Of a stretch of 64,000 bases of DNA, positions 27,681 to 36,671 are shown in pieces (position 1 is the stretch's first letter; every line of letters begins with the position of its first letter). Position numbers and translations under genes: made by a program. This DNA is from Streptomyces sp. QL37. GTDB lineage: Bacteria; Actinomycetota; Actinomycetes; Streptomycetales; Streptomycetaceae. Under the pieces are notes generated by a model. That model saw only the letters and a program-made list of their open reading frames with translations. It had not been told where the DNA came from and ran no database searches. The stretch lies in the NCBI RefSeq assembly GCF_002941025.1, contig NZ_PTJS01000001.1, positions 868,001 to 932,000 on the forward strand, read 5' to 3'.

Positions 27681-29065
27681 GCCGCCTCCTGCAGCGGATG
27701 TTCTTGTGGCCGGCCGAGGGCCTGGAGCGCGGCGTCCGCGGCAATGGAGCCACTGCGGACGGCACCCTCCATCGTGGCGGGCCAGCCGGTGGCGGTCCAT
27801 GCTCCCGCCAGGTGCAGCCCGGGGGCGCGGGTGTGCGTGCCCGGCCGCAGCCGGCCCACACCCGGCGTGGGTGCGAAGGTCGCGGTGCGTTCCCGGGTGA
27901 CGAAGAAGTCGCGGATCCCGGCTCCTCGCGCTGCCGGGAGGAGGCGTTCGAGCTCGGGCAGGTACCGCTTGCGCAGCTCGGCGACGGGCAGGTCGATCTC
28001 GTCCTGCGCCGCGGACTGGGACACGGCGAGGTACTGCCCGGCGCCCTGGAGTCCGGAGGAGGCCGTGCGGTCGAAGACCCATTGCACGGGTGAGCCGAGC
28101 GCGGCGAAGAACGGCCTGCGCAGCACCTTGCGGTCGTAGACGACGTGCACGTTGAGGATCGGCGCGTCGGTCAGGTCGAGCAGCCGGCCGGGGTCGTCGA
28201 GCGCACCGTCGGGCAGCAGCCGGTGGGTCTCCCCCTGCGGCACGGCGAGGACGACGGTGTCCGCCTCGAAGCGTTCGGTGTCGGTCCCGACGGTCCAGCC
28301 GCCGTCCTCGGTGCGGGTGAGGGAGCCGGCCCGGGTGCGCACGTGGATCTCGACGCCCGCCGACTCGAGCGCCTTGCGGGCGAGGGTGTCGTGGAGGTCC
28401 CCGAGCGGCACGGCCGCCCAGCCGATGTCGGCGGCGCCCGGCTCGGAGAGGAGCCCCGTCTTGAAGACCTTCGCGGCCAGCGCCATGGAGGCGTTGGGCG
28501 CGGTGGCGTTGAGCGTGGCGACGCCGACGAGGTCCCAGAGGGCCTCGATGGCGCGGCTCGACTGTCCTTGGCGGCGGAGCCAGGTGGCGAAGTCGATGCC
28601 GTCGAGCGCCGGGTCGGCGGGGTCGAGACGGCCCAGCGCCAGTGCGGCACGGCCGACCCGGGCCTTGTCCGCGAGCGAGAGGTGCGGGTAGGCGGCCAGC
28701 CCGCCGGCGAGGTGCAGCGGCACGGGCAGTCCGGTGCGGCGCAGCCGTCCGAGCCGCGGTCCGGCGGGCCGGCCCACGTCGAGTACGGGCACGTCGAGCC
28801 GGTCCTGGAGGGGGGCGAGGTGGGCCCCTTCGATCCGGTCCAGGAACCAGCGGTAGCCCGTGCAGCAGCGCAGGTAGACATGCTGGCCGTTGTCGACGGA
28901 CAGGTCGCCGCGCCGGAAGGAGAAGGCGAGCCCGCCGAGCCGGGGGCGGCCTTCGAGCAGGGTCACGTCGAGCCCCGCGTCCGCGAGACGCAGCGCCGAG
29001 GTGACGCCCGCGAGCCCGCCGCCGACGACCACTGCCCGGGAGCACGGGGAGTTCCGGCCGGTCAT
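27677..29065 (-). CDS. hpnE: Hydroxysqualene dehydroxylase HpnE
   Basis: The 462-residue FAD enzyme reduces hydroxysqualene to squalene. It has the Rossmann motif VVVGGGLAGVTSALRLADAG near residue 11 and the GLAFSFRRGDLSVDNGQHV run typical of HpnE/phytoene-desaturase-like proteins. The C-terminal FAD block is PGLHLAGAWTATGWPATMEGAV. The start at MTGRNSPCSR has GGGAG about 6 nt upstream; the much longer upstream frame crosses hpnD antiphase and is rejected. It follows hpnD after 88 bases and overlaps the prenyl synthase gene by 4 bases. Confidence 0.92.
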   Translation of the reverse strand: MTGRNSPCSRAVVVGGGLAGVTSALRLADAGLDVTLLEGRPRLGGLAFSFRRGDLSVDNGQHVYLRCCTGYRWFLDRIEGAHLAPLQDRLDVPVLDVGRPAGPRLGRLRRTGLPVPLHLAGGLAAYPHLSLADKARVGRAALALGRLDPADPALDGIDFATWLRRQGQSSRAIEALWDLVGVATLNATAPNASMALAAKVFKTGLLSEPGAADIGWAAVPLGDLHDTLARKALESAGVEIHVRTRAGSLTRTEDGGWTVGTDTERFEADTVVLAVPQGETHRLLPDGALDDPGRLLDLTDAPILNVHVVYDRKVLRRPFFAALGSPVQWVFDRTASSGLQGAGQYLAVSQSAAQDEIDLPVAELRKRYLPELERLLPAARGAGIRDFFVTRERTATFAPTPGVGRLRPGTHTRAPGLHLAGAWTATGWPATMEGAVRSGSIAADAALQALGRPQEHPLQEAA

Positions 29066-29153
29066 GCCTGCTCCCTTCGCCGTGTCGTCGCAGACAGGGA
29101 CGCACCGCGGCGCCCCGGGGTTGACCGCCCCCGGACCCGGATCGGACCCGTCA

Positions 29154-30107
29154 TCAGACCCTCCCCCTCGCCGTCCGGCGTGAGATGTAACGCGCGTCGA
29201 GACCCGACAGGCCGCGCACCGCAACGTACGCCTTCTCATGGCCGGGCAGCGAGACCCTGCCGCGCAGGACCGCCTCGGGATCACGTTCGATCCGGTCGAG
29301 GAGGCGGCGGTAGATGCCGGCCATGGCGGCCACACAGGCGCCGCTGCGCCGGTCCAGCATGGGCAGCAGCCGGTAGCCCTCGGCGAAGAGGGCCCGGGCG
29401 CGCCGGACCTCGAAGTGGACCAGGCCGGCGAAGTCGGACCCGGGCGGCGGGGTGGCCCGGTGGAATCCGGCGGCGCAGCCGAACTTCGCGAGGTCGTCGG
29501 CGGGCAGGTACGTACGCCCGTTGCCCGCGTCCTCGCGGACGTCGCGCAGGATGTTGGTGAGCTGGAGCGCGAGGCCGAGGGTGTCGGCGTACTCCGCGGC
29601 CCGTTCGGAGCCGGGTGCGCCCGCTTCCGTCCCGAAAACGCCCAGGCTGAGCCGCCCGATCGCACCCGCGACACACCGGCAGTACGCCTTGAGGTCGTCC
29701 CAGGTCTCGTACGTCGCTCCGCGCACGTCCATCAGCACGCCGTCGATGAGCTCGTCGAGACCGCCGAGCGGCAGCGGGAACCGGCGCGCGGCGTCGGCCA
29801 GCGCGACCGCGACCGGGTCGGTGTCGTCCTCCTCGACCGCGTTGTCCCGGATCCGGACGAGCAGCCCCCGGGTGTCCTCCAGCCGGGTGCGCTTCGTCTC
29901 CGGATCGAGTTCGCCGTCGCCGATGTCGTCGACCCGACGGGAGAAGGCGTACAACGCCGACATGGCCTGCCGCTTCTCGTACGGCAGCAGTCGGATGCCG
30001 TACGCGAAGTTGCGGGCCTGCTGTCCGGTCACGGCCTCGCAGTAGCTGTACGCGGCCTGTACCGGTGCCGACATGTACGTCGTCTGTCCCTCCACGGTCC
30101 GGCTCAC
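29154..30107 (-). CDS. hpnD: Presqualene diphosphate synthase HpnD
   Basis: The 317-residue protein is a squalene/phytoene-synthase-family enzyme that couples two FPP to presqualene diphosphate. It shows both Asp-rich sites: FSRRVDDIGDGELD near 55-68, and LTNILRDVREDAGNGRTYLP near 185-204. ATG at 30107 overlaps the hpnC stop by ATGA; an internal ATG (MSAPVQAAYSY) eleven residues later is an alternative. It pairs with HpnC and HpnE in the three-step bacterial route to squalene. Confidence 0.93.
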   Translation of the reverse strand: MSRTVEGQTTYMSAPVQAAYSYCEAVTGQQARNFAYGIRLLPYEKRQAMSALYAFSRRVDDIGDGELDPETKRTRLEDTRGLLVRIRDNAVEEDDTDPVAVALADAARRFPLPLGGLDELIDGVLMDVRGATYETWDDLKAYCRCVAGAIGRLSLGVFGTEAGAPGSERAAEYADTLGLALQLTNILRDVREDAGNGRTYLPADDLAKFGCAAGFHRATPPPGSDFAGLVHFEVRRARALFAEGYRLLPMLDRRSGACVAAMAGIYRRLLDRIERDPEAVLRGRVSLPGHEKAYVAVRGLSGLDARYISRRTARGRV

Positions 30108-31021
30108 CCCTCTCTTTGCGCTCTTCGCAGGACGGCTCCCACCTCGCGCAGCAGCCTGGGCGCGGTGGGTCTGGGCGGTCCGGGCAGTACGTCGAAACCG
30201 GCGGCGGTGACCGCGCCGAGGGCGGCCCGTCCTCCGCCGACGAATCCGGCGAGCAGCAGCTTGAGGCGGCCGTGGACGCTGCCCACCAGGGGGACGCCCT
30301 CGTCCAGCAGGTCACGGGCGCGCTCCGCCTCGAACGCGATCAGCGCACGCACCGCCGCGCCCGCGGACGGTGCCGCCAGGTCCGGCTCGCCGACGTGGAA
30401 GCGGGCCATGTCCTCGGCGGGCAGATAGATCCGGTCTCGGCCGAGGTCCTCGGCGACGTCCTGGATGTGCTCGGCGATCTGCAGCGCCGTGCAGACGGCG
30501 TCGGAGCGGCGGATCCGCTCGGGGCTCGCGGTGCCGGTGATCTGCAGGACGAGGCGGCCGACCGGGTTGGCGGAGAGCTCGCAGTAGGCCAGCAGGTCCC
30601 CGTAGGTCCCGTAACGGCGGACCTTCTGGTCCTGCCGGTTGGCCTCGACGAGCCCGAGGAAGGGCTCGGGGGTGAGCGCGCAGCGCCGCACGGTGGGGCG
30701 CAGGGCGCGCATCAGGGGGTGGCGCGGGCCGTCGCCGGTGGACCGGAAGACGCGGTACAGATCGGCTTCGAGTGCGTCCAGGACGGCGAGCCGGTCCTCG
30801 GCCTCTCCGGGTTCCAGGCCGAGGTGGCGGGCGTCGGCGCCACCGGGAGCCAGGTCGCCGTCACCGATGTCGTCGACCAGGCGGGCGAATCCGTAGACGG
30901 CCATCAGGTCGTCGCGCCATGCGCGGGGCAGGAAGAAGGGGGCCACGGGGAAGTTCTCGTCGGCGGCCTTGTCGAGCGTGGCGGTGGCGGCGTCGGCGCG
31001 CGCCTGCTGGGTACGGGTCAC
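30104..31021 (-). CDS. hpnC: Hydroxysqualene synthase HpnC
   Basis: The 305-residue protein is the second squalene-synthase-like enzyme of the operon and converts presqualene diphosphate to hydroxysqualene. Key runs are ENFPVAPFFLPRAWRDDL at the N-terminus, FARLVDDIGDGDL near 45-57, and IAEHIQDVAEDLGRDRIYLP near 180-199, the HpnC version of the second Asp motif. The start is GTG. It is the first gene of the hopanoid operon, so its promoter should drive most of the cluster. Confidence 0.92.
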   Translation of the reverse strand: MTRTQQARADAATATLDKAADENFPVAPFFLPRAWRDDLMAVYGFARLVDDIGDGDLAPGGADARHLGLEPGEAEDRLAVLDALEADLYRVFRSTGDGPRHPLMRALRPTVRRCALTPEPFLGLVEANRQDQKVRRYGTYGDLLAYCELSANPVGRLVLQITGTASPERIRRSDAVCTALQIAEHIQDVAEDLGRDRIYLPAEDMARFHVGEPDLAAPSAGAAVRALIAFEAERARDLLDEGVPLVGSVHGRLKLLLAGFVGGGRAALGAVTAAGFDVLPGPPRPTAPRLLREVGAVLRRAQREG

Positions 31022-31385
31022 CGCGTACCACCCGACGCGGGGACGGCGAAACCACGTCGGAGCTGGAGATTTTCCATCATTGCCGTCATATCTCCCGTTC
31101 TACACTGCTGACCCAAAACATCCCTTTTCGGACACGCCGCTCGTCCGGCCGAGTGCGACACGCACACAACGGGCGATGCGCGGGGACGTATCACCCCACA
31201 TAGCCGCGAATCAGCACCGTTACAGCTTACGTTGTACAGCTCACAGGACTGCGCCGGGGTACAGCGCGCCCTCGTGCAACGCGTCGGCCGCCGTCAACCT
31301 TCCCCGTATCCGGAGCAATTGACGTCATCCGCCGGGAGGAGATCCACCCGGGCGCCTACAGCCCCTGCGGGCCCGCACACCACGG
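31022..31385 (-). promoter_or_regulatory. Upstream region of the hopanoid operon
   Basis: This 364-base gap has lower GC than its surroundings and no convincing gene. It must hold the hpnC promoter. A tentative pair on the minus strand is TTGGGT (31116-31111) and AGATAT (31093-31088), 17 bases apart, but neither box is strong. The AT-rich stretch near 31215-31250 has short inverted segments of unknown meaning. Confidence 0.35.
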
Positions 31386-31415
31386 GGCCCCCGCCGCTGT
31401 GCTCCGGCGGGGGCC
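31386..31415 (-). terminator. Terminator after the polysaccharide-exporter ATPase gene
   Basis: A perfect 11-bp stem (31386-31396 with 31405-31415) closes an 8-base loop, 15 bases beyond the stop of the ABC ATPase gene on the minus strand. It likely ends the envelope operon and separates it from the hopanoid genes. Confidence 0.75.
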
Positions 31416-31430
31416 ACACGCACGCGACGG

Positions 31431-32216
31431 TTACTTGCCCGTCTCCCGCTCGTAGGCCTTCAGCACCTCTTCGGTGGGGCCGTCCATCAGGAGCTCGCCC
31501 TTCTCCAGCCACAGGACCCGGTCGCAGGTGTCCCTGATGGTCTTGTTGTTGTGGCTGACCAGGAAGACGGTGCCGGCCTCCTTGCGCAGCTCGCGGATCC
31601 GCTCCTCGGAGCGGACCCGGAACTTGCGGTCACCGGTGGCCAGCGCCTCGTCGATCATGAGGACGTCGTGGTTCTTCGCGGCCGCGATCGAGAAGCGCAG
31701 CCTGGCCGCCATGCCGGACGAGTACGTCCGCATGGGCAGCGTGATGAAGTCGCCCTTCTCGTTGATCCCGGAGAAGTCCACGATGTCCTTGTACCGCGCG
31801 CGGATCTCCTCGCGGCTCATGCCCATGGCGAGACCGCCGAGCACGACGTTGCGCTCACCGGTCAGGTCGCTCATCAGGGCCGCGTTGACACCGAGCAGCG
31901 AGGGCTGGCCGTCGGTGTACACCTTGCCCTGCTCCGTCGGCAGCAGGCCGGCGATGGCCCGCAGCAGGGTGGACTTGCCCGAACCGTTGGTACCGATGAG
32001 GCCGATGGCCTGGCCGCGGTAGGCGGTGAAGGAGACGCCCCGCACCGCGTGCACCTTGCGCACACCGCGCGGTTCGCCCTTGCCCCGGCGCATGATCCGG
32101 CTCAGTGCCGCGGTGGCGCTTCCCTTGCCGCCACCCGTGCCGTTGACCCGGTACACGATGTGCACGTCGTCCGCGATCACGGTGGGGATGTGCCCCTGGG
32201 ACTTTTCCTCAGCCAC
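31431..32216 (-). CDS. ABC exporter ATPase, Wzt/TagH type
   Basis: The 261-residue protein has Walker A IGTNGSGKSTLLRAIAG near residue 75, Walker B DVLMIDEALATGDRKF, and the YSSGMAARLRFSIA signature that replaces LSGG in Wzt/TagH proteins. These energise export of O-antigen or teichoic-acid-like polymers across the membrane. It lacks the C-terminal carbohydrate-binding domain of some Wzt proteins. It overlaps the permease gene by 8 bases and is the last gene of the operon. Confidence 0.9.
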   Translation of the reverse strand: MAEEKSQGHIPTVIADDVHIVYRVNGTGGGKGSATAALSRIMRRGKGEPRGVRKVHAVRGVSFTAYRGQAIGLIGTNGSGKSTLLRAIAGLLPTEQGKVYTDGQPSLLGVNAALMSDLTGERNVVLGGLAMGMSREEIRARYKDIVDFSGINEKGDFITLPMRTYSSGMAARLRFSIAAAKNHDVLMIDEALATGDRKFRVRSEERIRELRKEAGTVFLVSHNNKTIRDTCDRVLWLEKGELLMDGPTEEVLKAYERETGK

Positions 32217-33138
32217 GGCCGTACCGTTCCTCTGCCTTCCAGAAGTACACGAAGCCCAGGACGCCCACCACGAGCGCCCAGGCGAGCCCGACGGCCCAGA
32301 CGTGCTGCGGCAGGTTCTCCGAGCCGTAGCCGTCGATCAGTGCGAAGCGGACCAGGTCCATGTAGATGGCCGCCGGGTTGTACTGGAGCACGTCGGCGAT
32401 CCACTGCGGCTTGTCCGCCAGCATCACGGGGATCGAGAACATCACGCCCGAGGCGTACATCCAGGTACGCATCACGAACGGCATGAGCTGGGCGAGGTCC
32501 GGTGTCTTGCTGCCCAGCCGTGCCATGACGAGCGCGAGGCCGGTGTTGAAGAGGAACTGCATGGCCAGCGCCGGGACGACGAGCAGCCAGGAGAGCGCCG
32601 GGTAGCTGCCGAAGCCCACCGCGACGGCCACCAGCACGATCATCGAGTACAGCAGCTGCTGGAGCTGCTGGAGCGAGAAGGAGACGGGCAGCGACGCCCG
32701 GGGGAAGTGCAGCGCCCTGACCAGGCCGAGGTTGCCCGAGATGGAGCGCACCCCGGCCATGACCGAGCTCTGGGTAAAGGTGAAGACGAAGACACCGGTC
32801 ACCAGGAACGGGATGAAGACCTCCTGGGTCATCCCCTTCCGGGTGCCCAGGATCAGCCCGAAGATCAAGAAGTAGACCAGGGCGTTCAGCAGCGGCGTGG
32901 CCACCTGCCACAGCTGGCCGAGCTTGGCCTGGCTGTACTGCGCGGTCAGCTTCGCCCGCGAGAACGCCAGGATGAAATGCCGACGGCCCCAGAGCTGCCG
33001 GATGTACGCGAACAGCCCTGGCCGGGCGCCGCTTACCGTCAAGCCGTACTTGTCGGCCAGCTGGGACGCGCTCAGTCCCTCGTCGGCGGACGGCGGGCTG
33101 CTCAGCGCAATCCCGCCGTCATGGGTCGTGTCACTCAC
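32209..33138 (-). CDS. ABC exporter permease, Wzm/TagG type
   Basis: The 309-residue protein has an N-terminal cytoplasmic part of about 60 residues (QLADKYGLTVSGARPGL), then six hydrophobic segments in the ABC-2 pattern, such as LLNALVYFLIFGLILG and VFIPFLVTGVFVFTFTQS. It is the membrane partner of the following ATPase and should export a polyprenyl-linked or lipid-linked glycopolymer. It lies 108 bases downstream of the GT2 gene. Confidence 0.9.
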   Translation of the reverse strand: MSDTTHDGGIALSSPPSADEGLSASQLADKYGLTVSGARPGLFAYIRQLWGRRHFILAFSRAKLTAQYSQAKLGQLWQVATPLLNALVYFLIFGLILGTRKGMTQEVFIPFLVTGVFVFTFTQSSVMAGVRSISGNLGLVRALHFPRASLPVSFSLQQLQQLLYSMIVLVAVAVGFGSYPALSWLLVVPALAMQFLFNTGLALVMARLGSKTPDLAQLMPFVMRTWMYASGVMFSIPVMLADKPQWIADVLQYNPAAIYMDLVRFALIDGYGSENLPQHVWAVGLAWALVVGVLGFVYFWKAEERYGRG

Positions 33139-33246
33139 AGTTAAGAACTCTCGTCTTCACAATGCGCAGCCGGTCGCGGGCGCGGCCTAGGCGGACAGGT
33201 TCCCCGTACGGAATGAATACGGTGCATGGTCTCAGAGGAGAGCCTC

Positions 33247-34131
33247 TCAGATCACCGGTGGCCGGCCCAGCCTGGTCAGCCGCCATACCGTACGCCACCT
33301 CATGGGGCGCCGGGGTCCGCAGGGCTTGGTCCAGCCTTCCCGGAAACCCCCGAACCATGCTTTGAGGGCGGGCGCCGAGGGCCTGCGGACCAGCGTGAGG
33401 AGCAGCCAGACCCCGACGTAGAGGGGGATCAGCGGGGCGGGGAGGTTGCGGCGGGCGAGCCAGACGCGGTTGCGGGCCACCATGCGGTGGTAGACCGCGT
33501 GCCGCGAGGGAGCGGTGGTGGGGTGGTTGAGCACCATGTCCGAGCGGTACTCGATCATCCAGCCGGCGTCCAGGGCCCGCCAGGCGAGGTCGGTCTCCTC
33601 GTGCGCGTAGAAGAACTCGGCGGGGAGGGGGCCCGCCTCGGCGATCACCTGGCTCCGCACGGCGTTCGCGCCGCCGAGGAACGTCGTGACCCGGGAGGAG
33701 CGCATCGGGTCCGAGGCACGCAGCCTCGGCACGTGCCGTCGCTGGGTGACGCCGGTGTCCGGGTCCGCGATGCGGAAGGTGACGATCCCGAGCTTCGGGT
33801 CCGCCTCGAACGCCTGCCGGCAGAGCTCGGCGGTGTCGGTGTTCGGCAGACACCCGTCGTCGTCGAGGAAGAGCAGTGCGTCCACATCGGCGCCGGACGG
33901 GCCGAACGCCTCGATGCCGACGTTGCGGCCGCCGGGGATCCCCAGATTCTCGGGCAGCTCGACGGTCCGAACGCCCGGGGGGACGTCGGGGACCGGGGCA
34001 CCGTTGCCGACGACGACCACCTCGATCCGGTCGCCGTCCTGCTTGGCGACCGAATCGAGAAGGGCGCGCAGTTCGTCGGGGCGGTTGCCCATGGTGATGA
34101 TGACCGCGCCGAGTTTCATGGGTGAGCTCAC
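33247..34131 (-). CDS. Family 2 glycosyltransferase
   Basis: The 294-residue protein has the GT-A fold runs KLGAVIITMGNRPDELRALL, ENLGIPGGRNVGIEAF and DALLFLDDDGCLPNTD (the DxD metal site). FFYAHEETDLAWRALDAG and a hydrophobic patch (PLIPLYVGVWLLLTL) near the C-terminus follow. It resembles rhamnosyl- and galactofuranosyl-type GT2 enzymes. GTG at 34131 overlaps the stop of the CDP-alcohol transferase gene (GTGA); ATG four codons later is an alternative. It probably glycosylates the polymer exported by the adjacent transporter. Confidence 0.88.
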   Translation of the reverse strand: MSSPMKLGAVIITMGNRPDELRALLDSVAKQDGDRIEVVVVGNGAPVPDVPPGVRTVELPENLGIPGGRNVGIEAFGPSGADVDALLFLDDDGCLPNTDTAELCRQAFEADPKLGIVTFRIADPDTGVTQRRHVPRLRASDPMRSSRVTTFLGGANAVRSQVIAEAGPLPAEFFYAHEETDLAWRALDAGWMIEYRSDMVLNHPTTAPSRHAVYHRMVARNRVWLARRNLPAPLIPLYVGVWLLLTLVRRPSAPALKAWFGGFREGWTKPCGPRRPMRWRTVWRLTRLGRPPVI

Positions 34132-34907
34132 TTCAGCCTGCTGGACGCCAGGATCGACACCAGGTGCAGGACGGTCTGGAGAAGGGCGATGCCGGCCAGG
34201 ACGGCGACCGCGAGGCGGCTGAAGAAGAGGTCGTCCCTGACGGTGTCGAGAACGGCGACGACCAGGATGACCAGCGACGCCTCGATGCCGAGGATCAGCC
34301 GGTGGAACTTGAGCGCGCCGGCGGCACGCCGGGCGAACGCCATTCCGGAGGAGCGCGGCTCGGAAGCGGCCTCCTTGACCGGCGGCAGCCCGCCCTGGTG
34401 ACGGGCGACGCCGACGAGGTCGGTCTCCGCCTTGATCAGGATGGCGCCCAGCGCGGCGAGGGTGCCCAGGAAGGCCCACAGCCAGTCGATGCGCCCGGGG
34501 CCCCACAGGTCGGCGGCGCGGAGGCCGAAGCCGACCAGCACCGCCGCGTCGCACAGGTAGGCGGCCACCCGGTCCAGGTAGACCCCGCCCAGCGAGTACT
34601 GCTTCTTCCAGCGGGCCACCTCGCCGTCGACGCAGTCGAACAGCAGGTAGAGCTGGACGGCGAGCACGCCGAGCAGGGCCCCGGGGATCCCCGGGACCAG
34701 CAGGGCGGGCGCCGCGAGCACACCGGCGACGGTCATCACGTAGGTCAGCTGGTTGGGCGTGATCTTGGTGTTGACGATGTGCCGGTCGATGCGCAGGGAG
34801 ATCTCGCGCATGTAGAGCCGACCCGCCCAGTGCTCGCCACTGCGCCGGTCCTTCACGCCCGGAGGGTGAACGACCGGACGGAGTTCAGCTATGGATGGCT
34901 TTTGCAT
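34128..34907 (-). CDS. CDP-alcohol phosphatidyltransferase family protein with altered motif
   Basis: The 259-residue membrane protein carries most of the CDP-alcohol motif: Asp91-xx-Asp94-Gly95-xx-Ala98-Arg99, Gly108 and Asp112. The fourth Asp, expected at residue 116, is Ala (LDRVAAY). That Asp is considered the catalytic base in this family, so activity may be changed or lost. Several transmembrane segments follow. It overlaps the GT2 gene by 4 bases and the dehydrogenase gene by 23. In the operon it may act with the second, intact CDP-alcohol enzyme. Confidence 0.82.
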   Translation of the reverse strand: MQKPSIAELRPVVHPPGVKDRRSGEHWAGRLYMREISLRIDRHIVNTKITPNQLTYVMTVAGVLAAPALLVPGIPGALLGVLAVQLYLLFDCVDGEVARWKKQYSLGGVYLDRVAAYLCDAAVLVGFGLRAADLWGPGRIDWLWAFLGTLAALGAILIKAETDLVGVARHQGGLPPVKEAASEPRSSGMAFARRAAGALKFHRLILGIEASLVILVVAVLDTVRDDLFFSRLAVAVLAGIALLQTVLHLVSILASSRLK

Positions 34908-35946
34908 AGTCGGCGTACGCGTCCCTGATCTGGTCGGTGGACAGGTTGAGGTGTTCCAGGATCGTGAAGCGTCCCGGGCGCGTCTGCGGGGCGTAGTCGA
35001 CGGCCCGCACGAATTCCTCGGGGGTGAAGCCGATCTCGTCGGGCAGCACCGGCAGCCCGTGGCGCCGCAGTACGGACGCCATGAGCAGCGACTCCTCGTG
35101 CGCGCCCCGCAGGTGCATGGCGAAGCAGGCGCCGAGGCCGACCTGCTCGCCGTGGCTGGCCGCGCGCTTCGGGTACAGCAGGTCGAAGGCGTGGTTGATC
35201 TCGTGGCATCCGCCCGAGGCCGGACGCGAGTCCCCCGCGATCGACATCGAGATGCCGGTCAGGACGAGGCCCTCGGCCAGCACCTTGAGGAACGCGTCGT
35301 CGCCGATATCGCCGGGGTGGCGCAGGACCGCCTCGCCCGCCTGGCGGGCCATGGCGGCCGCGAGGCCGTCGATGTCCTCGCCGCGCACCTCGTGGGCGAG
35401 CTCCCAGTCGGCGACGCAGGAGATGTTGGAGACCGCGTCGCCGATGCCCGAGCGCACGTAGCGCGCGGGCGCCTCACGGATCACGTCGAGGTCGATGACG
35501 ACGGCGATCGGGGTGGGGACCCCGTAGGAGCCCCGCCCGTTGTCGTTGTCCAGGGTGGCGACCGGCGAGCAGAGCCCGTCGTGGGACAGGTTCGTCGCGA
35601 CGGCGACCATGGGCATGCCCACACGCGCCGCGGCGTACTTCGCCACGTCGATGATCTTGCCGCCGCCGAGGCCGACGACGGCGTCGTAGCGGTTGCCCTT
35701 GATGCCGTCGGCGAGCCGCACCGCGGAGTCGATCGTGCCGTCGGCGACCGGGTACCAGTCGGCCCCCGGCAGCACCGGGGCGAGCCTCTCGCGCAGGGCG
35801 CGCCCGGAGCCTCCGCTGATCGCGATGGCGAGCTTGCCCGAGGCGGAGATCCGCTGGTCGGCGAGGAGACCGGCCAGATCGTCCATCGCGCCGCGCCGGA
35901 TGTCGACGACGACCGGGGACGGGATGAGGCGGGTCAGTACCGGCAC
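34885..35946 (-). CDS. sn-glycerol-1-phosphate dehydrogenase-like (EgsA/AraM family)
   Basis: The 353-residue protein resembles NAD(P)-dependent glycerol-1-phosphate dehydrogenases. GLGGGKIIDVAKYA (92-105) binds the nucleotide, ATNLSHDGLCSPVATL (117-132) matches the conserved ASHDG-SP run, and SGIGDAVSN contains metal ligand Asp170. RPASGGCHEINHAFD supplies a metal His, and HGEQVGLG the last ligand, His265. EgsA/AraM enzymes make glycerol-1-phosphate from dihydroxyacetone phosphate; archaea use it for lipids, some bacteria for other products. Next to a cytidylyltransferase-like gene, a CDP-activated polyol is suggested. A different polyol phosphate cannot be excluded. Confidence 0.78.
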   Translation of the reverse strand: MPVLTRLIPSPVVVDIRRGAMDDLAGLLADQRISASGKLAIAISGGSGRALRERLAPVLPGADWYPVADGTIDSAVRLADGIKGNRYDAVVGLGGGKIIDVAKYAAARVGMPMVAVATNLSHDGLCSPVATLDNDNGRGSYGVPTPIAVVIDLDVIREAPARYVRSGIGDAVSNISCVADWELAHEVRGEDIDGLAAAMARQAGEAVLRHPGDIGDDAFLKVLAEGLVLTGISMSIAGDSRPASGGCHEINHAFDLLYPKRAASHGEQVGLGACFAMHLRGAHEESLLMASVLRRHGLPVLPDEIGFTPEEFVRAVDYAPQTRPGRFTILEHLNLSTDQIRDAYADYAKAIHS

Positions 35947-36671
35947 GCGATCTCCCTGCCGCGGGCGAGGTCGTCGTGATTGTCGATCTCGACCCAGGTC
36001 ACCTCGCCGATGGGGGCCACGTCCACGGTGAAGCCGCGGTTCACGAGCTCCTGGTAGCCGTCCTCGTAGTAGAGGTCGGGGTCGCGCTCGAAGGTGGTCC
36101 TCAGCGCGTCGGCGAGCTCCTCGGCGGCCTCGGGCTCGATCAGCGTGACGCCGATGTACTCGCCGGTCGCGGTGGCCGGGTCCATCAGCTTGGTGATCCG
36201 CCGGACGCCCTTGCCGTCCTCGGTGATGACCTTCATCTCCTCGTCGGCGAGGGTCTTCACCGTGTCGAGGGCGAGGACGATCTTCCGGCCCTTGCCCCGT
36301 GCGTCCAGGAGGGTCTTCTCGACCGAGACCGGGTGCACGGTGTCGCCGTTGGCGAGGATGACGCCCTGCTTCAGGACCTCACGCGCGCACCAGAGGGAGT
36401 AGGCGTTGTTCCACTCCTCGGCCTTGTCGTTGTCGATGAGCGTCAGCGTCACGCCGTACTTCGCCTCGAACTCGGCCTTGCGGGCGTAGACCGCCTCCTT
36501 GCGGTAACCGACGACGACCGCGACCTCGGTGAGTCCGACCTCCGCGAAGTTGGCCAGCGTCAGGTCCAGGACCGTCTTCTCGCCGTCCACCGGCACCAGG
36601 GCCTTGGGCAGCGTGTCCGTGTAGGGACGCAGGCGGCGTCCGGCACCGGCAGCCAGTACGAGGCCGATCAT
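35934..36671 (-). CDS. Phospho-alcohol nucleotidyltransferase (cytidylyltransferase-like)
   Basis: The 245-residue protein opens with the pyrophosphorylase loop LVLAAGAGRRLRPYTDTLPK and has the NNAYSLW run and LANGDTVHP metal region. These resemble LicC-type choline-phosphate and inositol-phosphate cytidylyltransferases. It should activate a phosphorylated alcohol with CTP for the two CDP-alcohol transferases in the operon. The likely substrate is the product of the neighbouring dehydrogenase. Start MIGLVLAAG overlaps the upstream gene by ATGA; its end overlaps the dehydrogenase gene by 13 bases. Confidence 0.83.
   Translation of the reverse strand: MIGLVLAAGAGRRLRPYTDTLPKALVPVDGEKTVLDLTLANFAEVGLTEVAVVVGYRKEAVYARKAEFEAKYGVTLTLIDNDKAEEWNNAYSLWCAREVLKQGVILANGDTVHPVSVEKTLLDARGKGRKIVLALDTVKTLADEEMKVITEDGKGVRRITKLMDPATATGEYIGVTLIEPEAAEELADALRTTFERDPDLYYEDGYQELVNRGFTVDVAPIGEVTWVEIDNHDDLARGREIACRY

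Noticed and set aside
26577..29105. 842-residue frame joining hpnE and the prenyl synthase
   Set aside because: Only the last ~367 residues are the prenyl synthase; the rest is an out-of-phase reading of hpnE. The ATGA overlap at 27677-27680 shows two separate genes, not a fusion.
31386..31415. Hairpin as a small RNA gene
   Set aside because: It directly follows the ABC ATPase stop in the right orientation and is simply explained as that operon's terminator.
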